From NCBI GenBank assembly GCA_964251665.1, contig CAXUKO010000005.1, positions 186,001 through 250,000 on the forward strand: a stretch of DNA of 64,000 bases. The letters run 5' to 3'. Shown here one piece after another: positions 8,230 through 17,897 of this stretch. The stretch's first letter is position 1, and the number at the start of each line of letters is the position of its first letter. The notes beneath the pieces are model-generated. The model was not told the DNA's origin. It was given only the letters and a program-made list of their open reading frames with translations, and ran no database searches. Origin of the DNA: JBBQLG01 sp964251665 (GTDB lineage: Bacteria > Bacteroidota > Bacteroidia > Cytophagales > Spirosomataceae). The translations under genes and the position numbers were made by a program.

Positions 8230-11200
8230 TCAGTGTGTCTTCACTATCTTTCTGAACGCACGATCTGCACCCTGTTTCATCTCCATCACATAAATACCTA
8301 CTGGCAGATTTGACAGGTCGATTTTCCGGGATAAAACCTGATCGCTTTTCTGAATGGTAAGCTGCTTATGCAACCGACCGAGATTGGCATCAAAAAGGGT
8401 TACTTCCAGATCCGTCATGTTGCTGTTGTCGACTGAAACCGTAATGAAATCGGCGGTGGGATTTGGGTAGACGTTCACGGTTGCATGAAGCGGTTGTTTT
8501 TCTTCAGGTTTAGCCAGTACGTTTTCAACAACTCCAACCCGGGCGCCCGATGCTATTGGCGATGTAGTCACAAACAAGGGTGTTTCTGTAGCCGTCAGCG
8601 TTACTTTGCCCCCTGTTACTGCGACCTGCTCAACAGTCATATCGTTCGCACCTGCTTTTGGACGGTATACCCAGGCCCGTGTGGCCGTACCCAGATTCAG
8701 TGTGTATGTAGCAGTGCGACCCTTTTCGTCGGGCACCGCTATTGCATACATCGACTGTCCAGCGCTTTCGTAGCGGTCCACCAGCGGGTCCTGACCCAGC
8801 GTCTCTTTGTAGCTGTAACCACCAAACAGCTTTGCCGTCTGGTAAAGATAGTCAGCCACCGGACGACGGCTTGGTACCGTCCCTTCGTTGATCAGACCCG
8901 ACGAACCGAACACACCGCCCCCATTATTGTCGTCGTACATCTGGTAGTAAAATACCCGATCGATACCGGTACGAGCAGATAGCAGCGCCATCCGCAACAT
9001 CCAGTCGGCCTGCGTATCCAGAGCCGACTTGCTGCCAATGGGAATGGCTTTCAGCGGACTCGTCTGAACCACATCATACCCCGACTCGGTTAGCCATACC
9101 GGCATGTCGCCAGCCTGATCATGGGCCAGTTGCACATACGTCTTCATGGTCTGTGCCGCCGTAGTCACTTCGGGAGCCGCTCCACGCGTGGAACCGACAC
9201 CCTGCGACAGCCCAGGATCGTTCGAGCAGTACAGGTGAAAGTTCATGACATCCCAGCACAGGTTCACACCCCCATCGGCCTTGTAGCCCCGGTACTCCCG
9301 GCACCAGTCGATCATCCCACGGATGTAGTCAGCACCCCCCACCGCACCCGCCAGACCAGCCATCACCACCTGCATGCTCGGGTCGGCATTCTTCACCCCT
9401 ACCCCCACACCCATACTCCCCTTGTGACCGTCGTAAAACGCCGACAGGTTGGCCGCATACTCCCGACCCGTCTGGTACCCCTTACGCCCCTTCCACCACT
9501 TGTCCCGCTCGTTGTCGCACTCGATGTAGTGGATCAGACCCAGACCGATCTTCACACTGTTGGGCGTGTCACCCGTCCACCGAGGCTGCGTGTCCACACT
9601 CAACAGCCCCGGGTTGACCCCCTTGTTGCGTCCATACCGGGCCGCATACTGAAAGCCAAGCCGCGCCTGCTCCACATACGAAGCCGGACTGGCGAAGTCC
9701 TTGCCCGACCGCACCGGTACCAGCTCGGCATCCCGATCACTCTCGGCGTAGCTCGCCTGCAGCCACCCCGGCAGCGTCTTCAGACACGCCAGCACCTCGA
9801 TGCCGGCCTCCTGGCACCGCTGGTAGATGGCATCGTAGTTCCAGCCCCCCGACAGGGTGGGGTTGTAGGAGTAGACCCCCTCCCGCGACTCAAGCTTCTC
9901 CCAGTCCATGTAGTGACGGATGCCGCTGAAGCTTTTAACCATGTTCATCTTGGGCTCGCTGATGAGCCAGGGCGTGTTGCCCTCCTCAAAGTTCCACTCG
10001 TAGGCATTGACCCCAAACATGCTCCCCAGCTTAACGGCTTTGGTTCCCAGCGGATTGGGCAGCTTGGTGGGGGGGGTGTAGGCACCATAGAGCTCCAGCT
10101 CGGTGGGCATGCCGTTCTGGATGGTGAGCACCAGGTAGCGGATGGGAGCGGACTGGGCATCGAGCTTGTACTGGGCCTCGCCTGAGAGGCTGCGGTCGGG
10201 ATAGGGTCCCACCCAGGTGTTGTAGGCTTCGCCGGTGAAGGTGGCAATGGGGATGCGCTGCCAGGCGGTGGTGATGACCGACAGGGTCATGGGCTTATCT
10301 TTGAAGATGCCCTCGAAGTCGAAGAAGCGTAGGCTTTCCAGGGTCATGGTTTCCCCTTCCAGCAGGGGATAATAAGCTTCATACTTGTCAAGCACTTTGC
10401 CCCATCCGGTTTGCACGTTGACGTTGGTGACGCCATCGAAGAGCTGGTCAAGGCCGTTACTGACGTTGTTGAGCTGGTACCACCGTTTAGGATCGAGGGG
10501 AATCTTTATAGCTGTAGAAACAACCGGCGTGACTGGAGCGGTTTGTACTACCTGCGAACGGATTACATTGTCGGCGGCTGAAAACGCTGTACCGGCAGAC
10601 TGTAACGCCGTCACAGTAGCCGTTCCGGCGGCAACGGGTGTCGCTTTCCATTTCCCGCTTGCATTGGAAACTGATACAATTTGCGGATTAGACGATACGA
10701 ACGTAATGGGCGTCTGGGTGTTGGTACTGGTAGCCACCAGGTCATAGGCGGCATCGCCCACGTTTTTACGCGGCAGGTCCGGGAACGTAATAACCGCTTT
10801 CGCGAGTGCAGGTATGGGGGTTATAACAGGCGTTTTACCACTTTTCAACACCTCAAACCAGTTCAGGTTAAAATCGCCCCGGTTGGCATAAATCCGTAAT
10901 ACCTGACCGCCTGTCGGGAGATTAACTGTCATACTCACGGTCGTCCAGGTTTGCCAGCCATACGTACGCGGTACGGCTACCTGACCCAGCACGGCTCCGG
11001 CAGCATTTTTGAACTCGATTAGCCCGTTACCGTAGCTGTTGGCCACCCGGAAGTTAACGCTATAACTACCCGCCGAAGCCAGATTGACGTTGTAGTCCAT
11101 CCAGTCACCGGCATCAATATAGCCAACATCCTGCCCGCCCCCAGCATCCTGCGTTGGTTCGTTACGGACATCGGTCAGGGCATCGTAGTCTTCGGCTTCT

Positions 11201-11664
11201 ATGCGGCCGGGCAGGGCTTTGGCGCTTGTTACTTCTATCCAGTTAATACTGAAAATGCCCTTTTTAGCGTACAGGCGCAGTGTCTGTGTTCCCGCAGGTA
11301 GCGCAAGAATAACATTTACAGTTTTCCAGCTTTGCATCCCTCCGGTGCGGGGCACGACAAACTGAGTGAGTATTGTTCCATCGGCGGCTTTAACCTGTAG
11401 AGCGGCATCATCACTAAAGCCGTTGGCGAGCCGAAAGCGGAAGGTATAATTACCCGCTGTCGCTACCTGAACTTTATAGTCCATCCAGCTATTGTCGCCA
11501 ATCCAGCCAACATCCAAGCCACCATTTGCGTCCGCAGTGGCCTCGGTCCCGACGCCTTGCTTAGCATCATAAGCTTCCGCTTCTATCTTGCCGGGAAGCA
11601 CTTTTTGTGCCTGACAAATCAGGGATGTAGCTACTAAAAACAGGGATAATATACTTTTAATCAT
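8230..11664 (-). CDS. Large secreted clan-A glycoside hydrolase with two CBM6-like modules and T9SS sorting domain
   Basis: This 1,144-residue modular exoenzyme starts with a signal peptide (MIKSILSLFL...CQAQ). Two CBM6-like carbohydrate-binding modules follow at about 23-148 and 150-280, each starting PG(K/R)IEAE.YDA and containing the W-M-D-Y motif. Next come an Ig-like Big_2-type module at about 295-375, a discoidin-like beta domain at about 387-530, and a TIM-barrel glycosidase core at about 540-975. A probable acid/base Glu lies in YIECDNERD and a nucleophile Glu in WLTESGYD. The C-terminus is a T9SS type A sorting domain (VYPNPTADF to FRKIVKTH). I chose the ATG at 11664 because it begins the signal peptide. 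The substrate is unknown. The C-terminal ~750 residues are closely shared with the protein at 14941-17418. Confidence 0.9.
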   Translation of the reverse strand: MIKSILSLFLVATSLICQAQKVLPGKIEAEAYDAKQGVGTEATADANGGLDVGWIGDNSWMDYKVQVATAGNYTFRFRLANGFSDDAALQVKAADGTILTQFVVPRTGGMQSWKTVNVILALPAGTQTLRLYAKKGIFSINWIEVTSAKALPGRIEAEDYDALTDVRNEPTQDAGGGQDVGYIDAGDWMDYNVNLASAGSYSVNFRVANSYGNGLIEFKNAAGAVLGQVAVPRTYGWQTWTTVSMTVNLPTGGQVLRIYANRGDFNLNWFEVLKSGKTPVITPIPALAKAVITFPDLPRKNVGDAAYDLVATSTNTQTPITFVSSNPQIVSVSNASGKWKATPVAAGTATVTALQSAGTAFSAADNVIRSQVVQTAPVTPVVSTAIKIPLDPKRWYQLNNVSNGLDQLFDGVTNVNVQTGWGKVLDKYEAYYPLLEGETMTLESLRFFDFEGIFKDKPMTLSVITTAWQRIPIATFTGEAYNTWVGPYPDRSLSGEAQYKLDAQSAPIRYLVLTIQNGMPTELELYGAYTPPTKLPNPLGTKAVKLGSMFGVNAYEWNFEEGNTPWLISEPKMNMVKSFSGIRHYMDWEKLESREGVYSYNPTLSGGWNYDAIYQRCQEAGIEVLACLKTLPGWLQASYAESDRDAELVPVRSGKDFASPASYVEQARLGFQYAARYGRNKGVNPGLLSVDTQPRWTGDTPNSVKIGLGLIHYIECDNERDKWWKGRKGYQTGREYAANLSAFYDGHKGSMGVGVGVKNADPSMQVVMAGLAGAVGGADYIRGMIDWCREYRGYKADGGVNLCWDVMNFHLYCSNDPGLSQGVGSTRGAAPEVTTAAQTMKTYVQLAHDQAGDMPVWLTESGYDVVQTSPLKAIPIGSKSALDTQADWMLRMALLSARTGIDRVFYYQMYDDNNGGGVFGSSGLINEGTVPSRRPVADYLYQTAKLFGGYSYKETLGQDPLVDRYESAGQSMYAIAVPDEKGRTATYTLNLGTATRAWVYRPKAGANDMTVEQVAVTGGKVTLTATETPLFVTTSPIASGARVGVVENVLAKPEEKQPLHATVNVYPNPTADFITVSVDNSNMTDLEVTLFDANLGRLHKQLTIQKSDQVLSRKIDLSNLPVGIYVMEMKQGADRAFRKIVKTH

Positions 11665-11688
11665 ATCATTAGCCTTTTCTCGGTACAA

Positions 11689-12152
11689 CTATACTGATTA
11701 TTTCAATAACAATAAACTTATTAAGTATTTATGTTGTGTAAATGTTAACGTATTGGGTATTTTATTACTATCAATAGACCAGATAAAGCCTGCACACCTG
11801 TAGAACTATTTACTTGCGCGACATCAAAAGCCATTGCCTGAAGAGTCGTCCCAAATTGAGAACTACTAAAAAATCGACTGTCTCCGGGTTTGTAGTTGTC
11901 GAACTACAAACCCGGAGACAGTCGATTTTTGATACGATAGAGCGAAACAGTTCAGGCGAGAACAGGCATTGGCTACGGCCCTTCTGTGCCCATAGTGCCT
12001 AACCGGATTTAGTCAAAGTCCTGCTCAAAAAGCCGCCTTGCCACTCCGGGAGCCATGGGTTTTCAATAAAAAGAATTGCCAACCGTTTTAACCTACAACT
12101 AAAATATACTATATTTAAACTTTTCTACAAGTTCGTTATAATAAGCATACGT
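11689..12152. other. Divergent intergenic region, AT-rich on the left, with a large perfect hairpin
   Basis: Bases 11690-11810 are AT-rich and should hold the promoter of the large glycosidase. The centre contains the hairpin described separately, flanked by imperfect inverted copies of AGCCATTGCCTG (about 11830 and about 11965). I see no convincing gene; the open frame 11814-12002 runs through the hairpin and looks accidental. Confidence 0.6.
11869..11930. repeat. Perfect 29-bp inverted repeat with 4-nt loop (terminator-like hairpin)
   Basis: Left arm 11869-11897 and right arm 11902-11930 are exact reverse complements, with a GTCG loop. The outer ends are A5 and T5, so either strand would give a stem followed by a U-run, the form of a bidirectional intrinsic terminator. 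Both neighbouring genes point away from it, so no annotated transcript ends here. It could close an unannotated small RNA, insulate two promoters, or be the remnant of a mobile element. Confidence 0.85.
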
Positions 12153-12398
12153 ATGCCAACACTAACTGTCACATTACCGGAATCTTTAGCGGATCGTATT
12201 AGTCAGGACTTTTCCCAGGCTCAGGTTGGCACCAGGCCTCACTTTATTTATCACACCAATAAGGCCGCCAGTCAGCAGGAACCGACGTTTACGTGTGTCA
12301 TCCCTTTTCAGAGTGCCCACGGCCAGCAGGTAGCGTCCATTATCAGTCAGTATGAGCCGCAGTATACCTGTACCATCACGCCCAGTCCTAACATCTAA
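12153..12398 (+). CDS. Hypothetical 81-residue protein
   Basis: I do not recognise this protein. It has no signal peptide or membrane segment, two parallel-looking segments (EPTFTCVIPFQSAHGQQ and EPQYTCTITPSPN) and a first strand-like stretch TLTVTLPESL. The repeated E-P-x-(F/Y)-T-C-x-I pattern suggests two related beta hairpins. The gene is short but has an ATG start, an AT-rich upstream region and a terminator just after it (12428-12462) on the convergent side. It lies between the large glycosidase and katG. It is possibly real; an accidental frame cannot be excluded. Confidence 0.5.
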   Translation: MPTLTVTLPESLADRISQDFSQAQVGTRPHFIYHTNKAASQQEPTFTCVIPFQSAHGQQVASIISQYEPQYTCTITPSPNI

Positions 12399-12427
12399 TC
12401 GCTGACAATCTCTTTCTCTTTTATACC

Positions 12428-12462
12428 AAACGAGCCGCCCGGGAATACCAGGCGGCTCGTTT
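12428..12462. terminator. Terminator shared by katG and the small upstream gene
   Basis: A 12-bp perfect stem (AAACGAGCCGCC / GGCGGCTCGTTT) with an 11-nt loop sits between convergent genes. T/A-rich ends on both sides allow termination in either direction. Confidence 0.8.
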
Positions 12463-12488
12463 GAAAATAATATCAGTCAGCGCTGCAA

Positions 12489-14756
12489 TCAGGCCAGATC
12501 GAAGCGGCCAAGATTCATCACCTTGGTCCATGCTACAATAAAGTCCCGCACGAATTTCTCTTTCGAGTCTCCACAGCCGTACACTTCGGCAATAGCGCGG
12601 AGTTCTGAGTTCGAACCGAAAATCAGATCGACACGGGTGCCGGTCCACTTGGGTTCGCCCGTCGCCCGATCACTGCCCACAAATATGTTTTGCGCATCTG
12701 AGGTTGCCCGCCAGGTAGTACGCATGTCGAGCAGGTTCACGAAATAGTCGTTGGTAAGTGCTTCCGGCCGCTGCGTGAAGACGCCATGTTTCGAGTGATC
12801 GAAGTTGGTGTTCAGCACGCGCATGCCGCCCACAAGCACCGTCATCTGAGGTATTGTCAGCGTCAGCAGCTGGGCCTTGTCGACTAGCATATCCTCTGCC
12901 GCCGACTTATGCTTAGCGTTCAGATAATTGCGGAACCCGTCAGCACTGTGCTCCAGGGCAGCGAATGAAATCACATCGGTTTGCTCCTGCGACGCATCGG
13001 CCCGTCCCGGCGTGAACGGTACCGTCACCTCATAACCGGCATTCTTCGCTGCCTGCTCAACACCGGCGCACCCACCCAGCACGATCAGATCGGCGAGTGA
13101 AATCCGTTTACCTGCCAGCTGCGCACTGTTGAACTCCTGTTGAATGCCTTCCAGCGTTTTCAGTACAGTGGCCAGTTGGGCCGGATTGTTGGCTTCCCAG
13201 TCCTTCTGCGGGGCCAGCCGGACACGGCCGCCATTGGCACCACCGCGTTTGTCAGAATCACGGTAGGTAGAAGCCGAGGCCCAGGCGGTGGATACCAGTT
13301 GGGACACCGACAGGCCCGAAGCAAGAATGGTCTCCTTCAGGGCAGCAATGTCCTGCGCGGTAACCAGCTCATGCGTAACAGCGGGGATTGGGTCCTGCCA
13401 GAGCAGTTCTTCGGTCGGCACTTCCGGGCCGAGATAACGCTCAATTGGCCCCATATCGCGGTGCGTCAGTTTAAACCACGCCCGGGCAAATGCGTCGGCA
13501 AACACCTCGGGGTTCGCGTGGAAGCGTCTTGATATTTTCTCGTATGCCGGGTCTGCCTTTAAAGCAAGGTCAGTCGTCAGCATGAACGGCGCGTGTTTGA
13601 CTGACGGGTCGTGTGCATCGGGTACGGTGCCCGCCCCACCGCCATTCTTTGGCTGCCACTGATGCGCTCCACCGGGCCCTTTAATCAGTTCCCAGTCGAA
13701 CCCAAACAGGTTATCGAAGTACTCGTTGCCCCACTTCGTTGGCGTTGTGGTCCAGGCACCTTCGAGGCCGCTGGTAATCGTATGCCCGCCACGGCCGCTG
13801 CCAAATGAGTTTTTCCAGCCCAGGCTTTGCTCTTCAATGCCCGAACCGGCGGGTTCTGAACCAACGTGCTGACCCGGATCGGCAGCCCCGTGGGTTTTGC
13901 CGAAGGTATGCCCACCCGCAATAAGCGCGACGGTTTCTTCGTCGTTCATGGCCATCCGGCCGAAAGTCTCACGAATGTCGTAGGCAGCACCCAGCGGATC
14001 AGGCTTTCCACCCGGCCCTTCGGGGTTTACGTAGATAAGCCCCATATGAGAAGCACCCAGCGGTTGTTCGAGTTTGCGCTGACCGTTGCTGCCAGCGTAG
14101 CGAACGGTATCGCCCAGCCACTCGGTTTCAGAACCCCAGTAGACATCCTCTTCAGGCTCCCAGACGTCTTCCCGGCCGCCACCGAAGCCAAATGTCTTTA
14201 AGCCCATCGACTCCAGCGCGCAGTTGCCGGTAAGAACCATCAGATCGGCCCACGACAGTTTCCGGCCGTATTTTTGTTTCACCGGCCACAGTAACAGGCG
14301 GGCCTTGTCGAGGTTTGCATTGTCGGGCCAGCTATTCAGTGGCGCAAAACGCAGGGTACCGGCACCACTGCCCCCCCGGCCATCCCCAATGCGATAGGTA
14401 CCCGCACTGTGCCAGGCCATGCGAATAAAAAACGGACCATAATGACCGTAATCCGCTGGCCACCAATCCTGAGAGGTAGTCATCAGGTCGAAGATGTCCT
14501 GCTTCACGGCAGCGAGGTCGAGCGACCTGAACTCCTCGGCGTAGTTGAAGCCTTCGTCCATCGGGTTGGACAGCGATGAATGTTGACGGAGGATATTTAG
14601 CTTTAACTGATTGGGCCACCAGTCGCGGTTTCGGGTGCCACCACCGGCACTTTTATTTAGCTCCCCATTCATGAATGGGCACTTGCCCACAGTGTTAACA
14701 TGGCTCTCGTCATTGACGTCCCATACGGTTGAGTCTGGACTTGCGCTGTTTCCCAT
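12489..14756 (-). CDS. katG: Bifunctional catalase-peroxidase
   Basis: KatG is a heme enzyme that destroys hydrogen peroxide by catalase and broad peroxidase activities in the cytoplasm. The 755-residue length and the two tandem peroxidase-like domains are typical. The distal triad is visible as R112, W115 and H116 in RMAWHSAGTYR. The proximal histidine lies in AGGHTFGKTHGA. The Tyr in LIYVNPEGP and the Met in GRMAMNDEE can form the Met-Tyr-Trp adduct needed for catalase activity. No signal peptide is present. It is flanked by two similar glycosidase genes in direct orientation, so it could be lost or duplicated by recombination between them. No OxyR gene is adjacent. Confidence 0.98.
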   Translation of the reverse strand: MGNSASPDSTVWDVNDESHVNTVGKCPFMNGELNKSAGGGTRNRDWWPNQLKLNILRQHSSLSNPMDEGFNYAEEFRSLDLAAVKQDIFDLMTTSQDWWPADYGHYGPFFIRMAWHSAGTYRIGDGRGGSGAGTLRFAPLNSWPDNANLDKARLLLWPVKQKYGRKLSWADLMVLTGNCALESMGLKTFGFGGGREDVWEPEEDVYWGSETEWLGDTVRYAGSNGQRKLEQPLGASHMGLIYVNPEGPGGKPDPLGAAYDIRETFGRMAMNDEETVALIAGGHTFGKTHGAADPGQHVGSEPAGSGIEEQSLGWKNSFGSGRGGHTITSGLEGAWTTTPTKWGNEYFDNLFGFDWELIKGPGGAHQWQPKNGGGAGTVPDAHDPSVKHAPFMLTTDLALKADPAYEKISRRFHANPEVFADAFARAWFKLTHRDMGPIERYLGPEVPTEELLWQDPIPAVTHELVTAQDIAALKETILASGLSVSQLVSTAWASASTYRDSDKRGGANGGRVRLAPQKDWEANNPAQLATVLKTLEGIQQEFNSAQLAGKRISLADLIVLGGCAGVEQAAKNAGYEVTVPFTPGRADASQEQTDVISFAALEHSADGFRNYLNAKHKSAAEDMLVDKAQLLTLTIPQMTVLVGGMRVLNTNFDHSKHGVFTQRPEALTNDYFVNLLDMRTTWRATSDAQNIFVGSDRATGEPKWTGTRVDLIFGSNSELRAIAEVYGCGDSKEKFVRDFIVAWTKVMNLGRFDLA

Positions 14757-14785
14757 TTTTGGTAGTGTTTTATGGTTTGACGTAC

Positions 14786-14793
14786 CAAATTTA
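14786..14793 (-). promoter_or_regulatory. Candidate -7 element (TAAATTTG) for katG
   Basis: TAAATTTG on the minus strand matches TAnnTTTG and sits 29 bases before the katG ATG. The -33 region is A-rich with no good TTTG, so the call is tentative. Confidence 0.35.
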
Positions 14794-14940
14794 GGACAAG
14801 CTTCTCTATAGTTTTTATTTATTGTTTTTATATGCCTATAGATGAAATCTATAAGTTTGATTCAAGTCTACTGTCCGGTCTTATTCACCAATCCTGAACC
14901 ATATCATTGTTGTATGAATACTTTATTGGTACGATCTGAG

Positions 14941-17418
14941 CTAACGCGTCTTAACTATTTTCCGAAGAGAGCGCTCCGATCCTTGTTTAGCCTCAATTAC
15001 ATAAACGCCCGCTGGCAGAGCTGACAAATCGATCTTTTGGGATAAAACCCTGCTACTCTTCTGGATGGTAAGCTGTTTTACCAATCGGCCCAGGTTGGCA
15101 TCAAATACTGTCACTTCCAGCGGGGTCATGCGCTGATTATCTAATTTGATGGTAACGAAGTCTGCTGTTGGGTTTGGATAAATTGTTAATGCTGTGGGCG
15201 AAGCAGGCTCTTCCGTAGCGTCAATCAAGCCGGTTTCACTTGATGTGGTTTGGGGAACGACTAACGAAGTGGAAATGAACAGCGGTGTTTCGGTAGCTTC
15301 CACCACCACTTTGCCCCCTACCACCGCTACCTCCTCCACACCCAGCGCATCGCTCCCCCTTACCGGACGATACACCCATGCCTTCCCACCACTACCACTC
15401 ACATTCACTCCAACGTTCACCTTCCGTCCTTTCTCATCGCCCACTACCACTGCATACATATTCACCCCTCCGCTGCCTTCATAGCGGTCCACATACGGCT
15501 CCTTACTTAAAGTCTCCTTGTACGTATACCCACCAAACGCCTTCCCCACCTGACTTAGATAGTCGGCCGCCGGACGACGACTGCCCACCCCACTGCTTAC
15601 CCCCGCATTGAGCAGGCCAGAAGAGCCGAATATCCCGCCACCCGTGTTGTCATCATACAACTGATAGAAGAACAGCCGGTCTACCCCCGTGCGGGCGCAC
15701 AACAAGCCCATCCGCAGCACCCAGTCGGCCTGCGTTTCCAGCGCCGACTTGCCCCCAATGGGAATGGCCTTTAACGGACTCGTCTGCGCCACGTCATAGC
15801 CCGACTCGGTCAGCCACACCGGCATGTCGCCAGCCTGCTCATGGGCCAGTTGCACATAACCACTCAAAGTCTTGGCCGCGTTTGTCACCTCCGGGGCCGC
15901 TCCTCTGGTCGAGCTTACCCCCTGTGATAGACCCGGATCATCTGAGCAGTACAGATGCACGTTGAGGACGTCCCAGCATAGGTTCACACCCCCATCGGCC
16001 TTGTAGCCCCGGTACTCCTTACACCAGTCAATCATCCCCCGGATGTAGTCAGCACCCCCTACCGCCCCCGCCAGACCCGCCATCACCACCTGCATGCTCG
16101 GGTCGGCGTTCTTCACCCCCACCCCCACGCCCATACTCCCTTTGTGACCGTCGTAAAACGCCGACAGGTTGGCCGCATACTCCCGACCCGTCTGGTACCC
16201 CTTACGCCCCTTCCACCACTTGTCCCGCTCGTTATCACACTCAATATAGTGGATCAGACCCAGACCGATCTTCACACTGTTGGGCGTGTCACCCGTCCAG
16301 CGCGGATGCTGGTCCACACTCAGCAGGGCCGGGTTGATACCCTTGTTGCGCCCATACCGGGCCGCATACTGAAAGCCAAGCCGCGCCTGCTCCACATACG
16401 ATGCAGGCTGGCTAAAGTCCTTGCCCGACCGCACCGGCACCAGTTCGGCATCCCGCTCGCTCTGGGGGTAGCTCGCCTGCATCCACGAAGGCAGCGTCTT
16501 CAGACAGGCCAGCACCTCGATGCCCGCATCCTGACAGCGCTGGTAGATGGCATCGTAGTTCCAGCCCCCCGATAGGGTGGGATTGTAGGAGTAGACACCC
16601 TCCCGCGACTCGAGCTTCTCCCAGTCCATGTAGTGACGGATGCCGCTAAAGCTCTTGACCAGGCTCATCTTGGATTCGCTGATGAGCCAGGGCGTGTTGC
16701 CCTCCTCGAAGTTCCACTCGTAGGCGTTGACCCCAAACATAGCGCCCAGGCGGACGGCCTTTGTGGGCGGGGGCGTGGGTGCTTTAGTGGGTGGGGTGTA
16801 GGCACCGTAGAGTTCCATCTCGGTGGGCATGCCGTTCTGGATGGAGAGCACTAAGTAGCGGATGTTGGTCAGGGGCGTGTCCAGGGCAAAGGGGCCGCTG
16901 CCGGTGGTGCTGCGGTCGGGATAGGGTCCCACCCAGGTGTTGTAGGCTTCGCCGGTGAAGGTGGCAATGGGGGTGCGCTGCCAGGTGTTAGTGATGACCG
17001 AGAGAGTCATGGGCTTGTCGGCGAAGGTACCCTCAAAGTCGAAGAAGCGCAGGCTCTCCAGAGTGATAGTCTCCCCCTCCAGCAGGGGGTAGTAAGCTTC
17101 ATAGGTATCGAGTACCTTGCCAAACCCCGTCTGGATACTGACATTGGTGACGCCATCGAAGAGCTGGTCGAGGCCATTGCTGACGTTGTTGAGCTGGTAC
17201 CACCGTTTGGGGTCAAGTGGGATTTTCGTCCCAGTTGGGGCTTGGTCAACCCGGTTGCGCGTTGCAGTAGCGGCTTCAGTGAACGCCACACGCTCCATGA
17301 GCGAGTCAACTGCGCTTGAACCGGTAAGCATTTTTTGCCCGACACTGGTTAATAAGATCCCTATTACCAGAATAGAAAAAACCCCCTTAATCATCCCTAT
17401 TGCCGGTTTAGTACGCAT
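14941..17418 (-). CDS. Secreted clan-A glycoside hydrolase with T9SS sorting domain, paralogue of the 8.2-11.7 kb enzyme
   Basis: This 825-residue exported enzyme begins with a signal-anchor-like segment (MIKGVFSILVIGILLTS; an internal Met at residue 9 is an alternative start at 17394). A discoidin-like domain starts near residue 65 (KIPLDPKRWYQLNNVSN). The TIM-barrel core contains YIECDNERD and WLTESGYD, the likely catalytic glutamates. The T9SS type A sorting domain closes the protein (IYPNPTADF to LRKIVKTR). It lacks the two CBM6-like modules and the Ig-like module of its paralogue but matches the rest almost residue for residue. Long stretches are identical at DNA level, for example around 9421-9500 versus 16141-16220. 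The substrate is unknown. Confidence 0.88.
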   Translation of the reverse strand: MRTKPAIGMIKGVFSILVIGILLTSVGQKMLTGSSAVDSLMERVAFTEAATATRNRVDQAPTGTKIPLDPKRWYQLNNVSNGLDQLFDGVTNVSIQTGFGKVLDTYEAYYPLLEGETITLESLRFFDFEGTFADKPMTLSVITNTWQRTPIATFTGEAYNTWVGPYPDRSTTGSGPFALDTPLTNIRYLVLSIQNGMPTEMELYGAYTPPTKAPTPPPTKAVRLGAMFGVNAYEWNFEEGNTPWLISESKMSLVKSFSGIRHYMDWEKLESREGVYSYNPTLSGGWNYDAIYQRCQDAGIEVLACLKTLPSWMQASYPQSERDAELVPVRSGKDFSQPASYVEQARLGFQYAARYGRNKGINPALLSVDQHPRWTGDTPNSVKIGLGLIHYIECDNERDKWWKGRKGYQTGREYAANLSAFYDGHKGSMGVGVGVKNADPSMQVVMAGLAGAVGGADYIRGMIDWCKEYRGYKADGGVNLCWDVLNVHLYCSDDPGLSQGVSSTRGAAPEVTNAAKTLSGYVQLAHEQAGDMPVWLTESGYDVAQTSPLKAIPIGGKSALETQADWVLRMGLLCARTGVDRLFFYQLYDDNTGGGIFGSSGLLNAGVSSGVGSRRPAADYLSQVGKAFGGYTYKETLSKEPYVDRYEGSGGVNMYAVVVGDEKGRKVNVGVNVSGSGGKAWVYRPVRGSDALGVEEVAVVGGKVVVEATETPLFISTSLVVPQTTSSETGLIDATEEPASPTALTIYPNPTADFVTIKLDNQRMTPLEVTVFDANLGRLVKQLTIQKSSRVLSQKIDLSALPAGVYVIEAKQGSERSLRKIVKTR

Positions 17419-17897
17419 TTCTTCCCATTGCTGATCGCTACTGATGGTAATTCAGTGCTTTATTTCAGGCTGCTTACAACCGAAACTCGTTACCATTGAC
17501 TACGATGCTCTTACCATTTGTCAGACTATTCAATACCAAACCGGTCACTGGTTCGCCGGGATAATCCGGCCGGGGGCAACAGAGCAGACTAATCAGGGAC
17601 GGCCCGGAGAATTTCTGAAAACTGATCCGACCGGGATTGCTTTTAATTTTTACAGGTAACGACTACGCCGAAATCAATAGGTTTACCTGTAAATCGAAGC
17701 CTGCCTATTATAAAAATAGTATTATAACATATTTTCACATTTCAAAAATATACACCAATTTTTATACTGTCTATTTTATAAATATAAAATTATATATATG
17801 TCGATTGTATTTATGAAAAATATTAGTTAGATAAATAAGTGACGGTAGTAGCATATTTTAGTCTAATACTATGTAAAATCTATCCATCAAGTATTCC
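17419..17897. other. Intergenic region, strongly AT-rich from about 17700
   Basis: Bases 17700-17880 are very AT-rich, with runs of TA and AAAT, and should hold the promoter of the LytTR gene and perhaps a nucleoid-protein or LytTR binding site. An open frame at 17444-17659 has no recognisable features and is not called as a gene. Confidence 0.5.

Noticed and set aside
9121..10185. Long open frame antisense to the large glycosidase
   Set aside because: It is a by-product of the C-rich coding bias of the glycosidase; the opposite frame has catalytic motifs and a sorting domain, this one has none.
11814..12002. Open frame through the 29-bp hairpin
   Set aside because: Most of its middle is encoded by the two arms of the palindrome, so the frame is probably accidental.
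17444..17659. Open frame upstream of the LytTR gene
   Set aside because: No family pattern, no plausible promoter or terminator, and it overlaps the probable upstream region of the divergent glycosidase.
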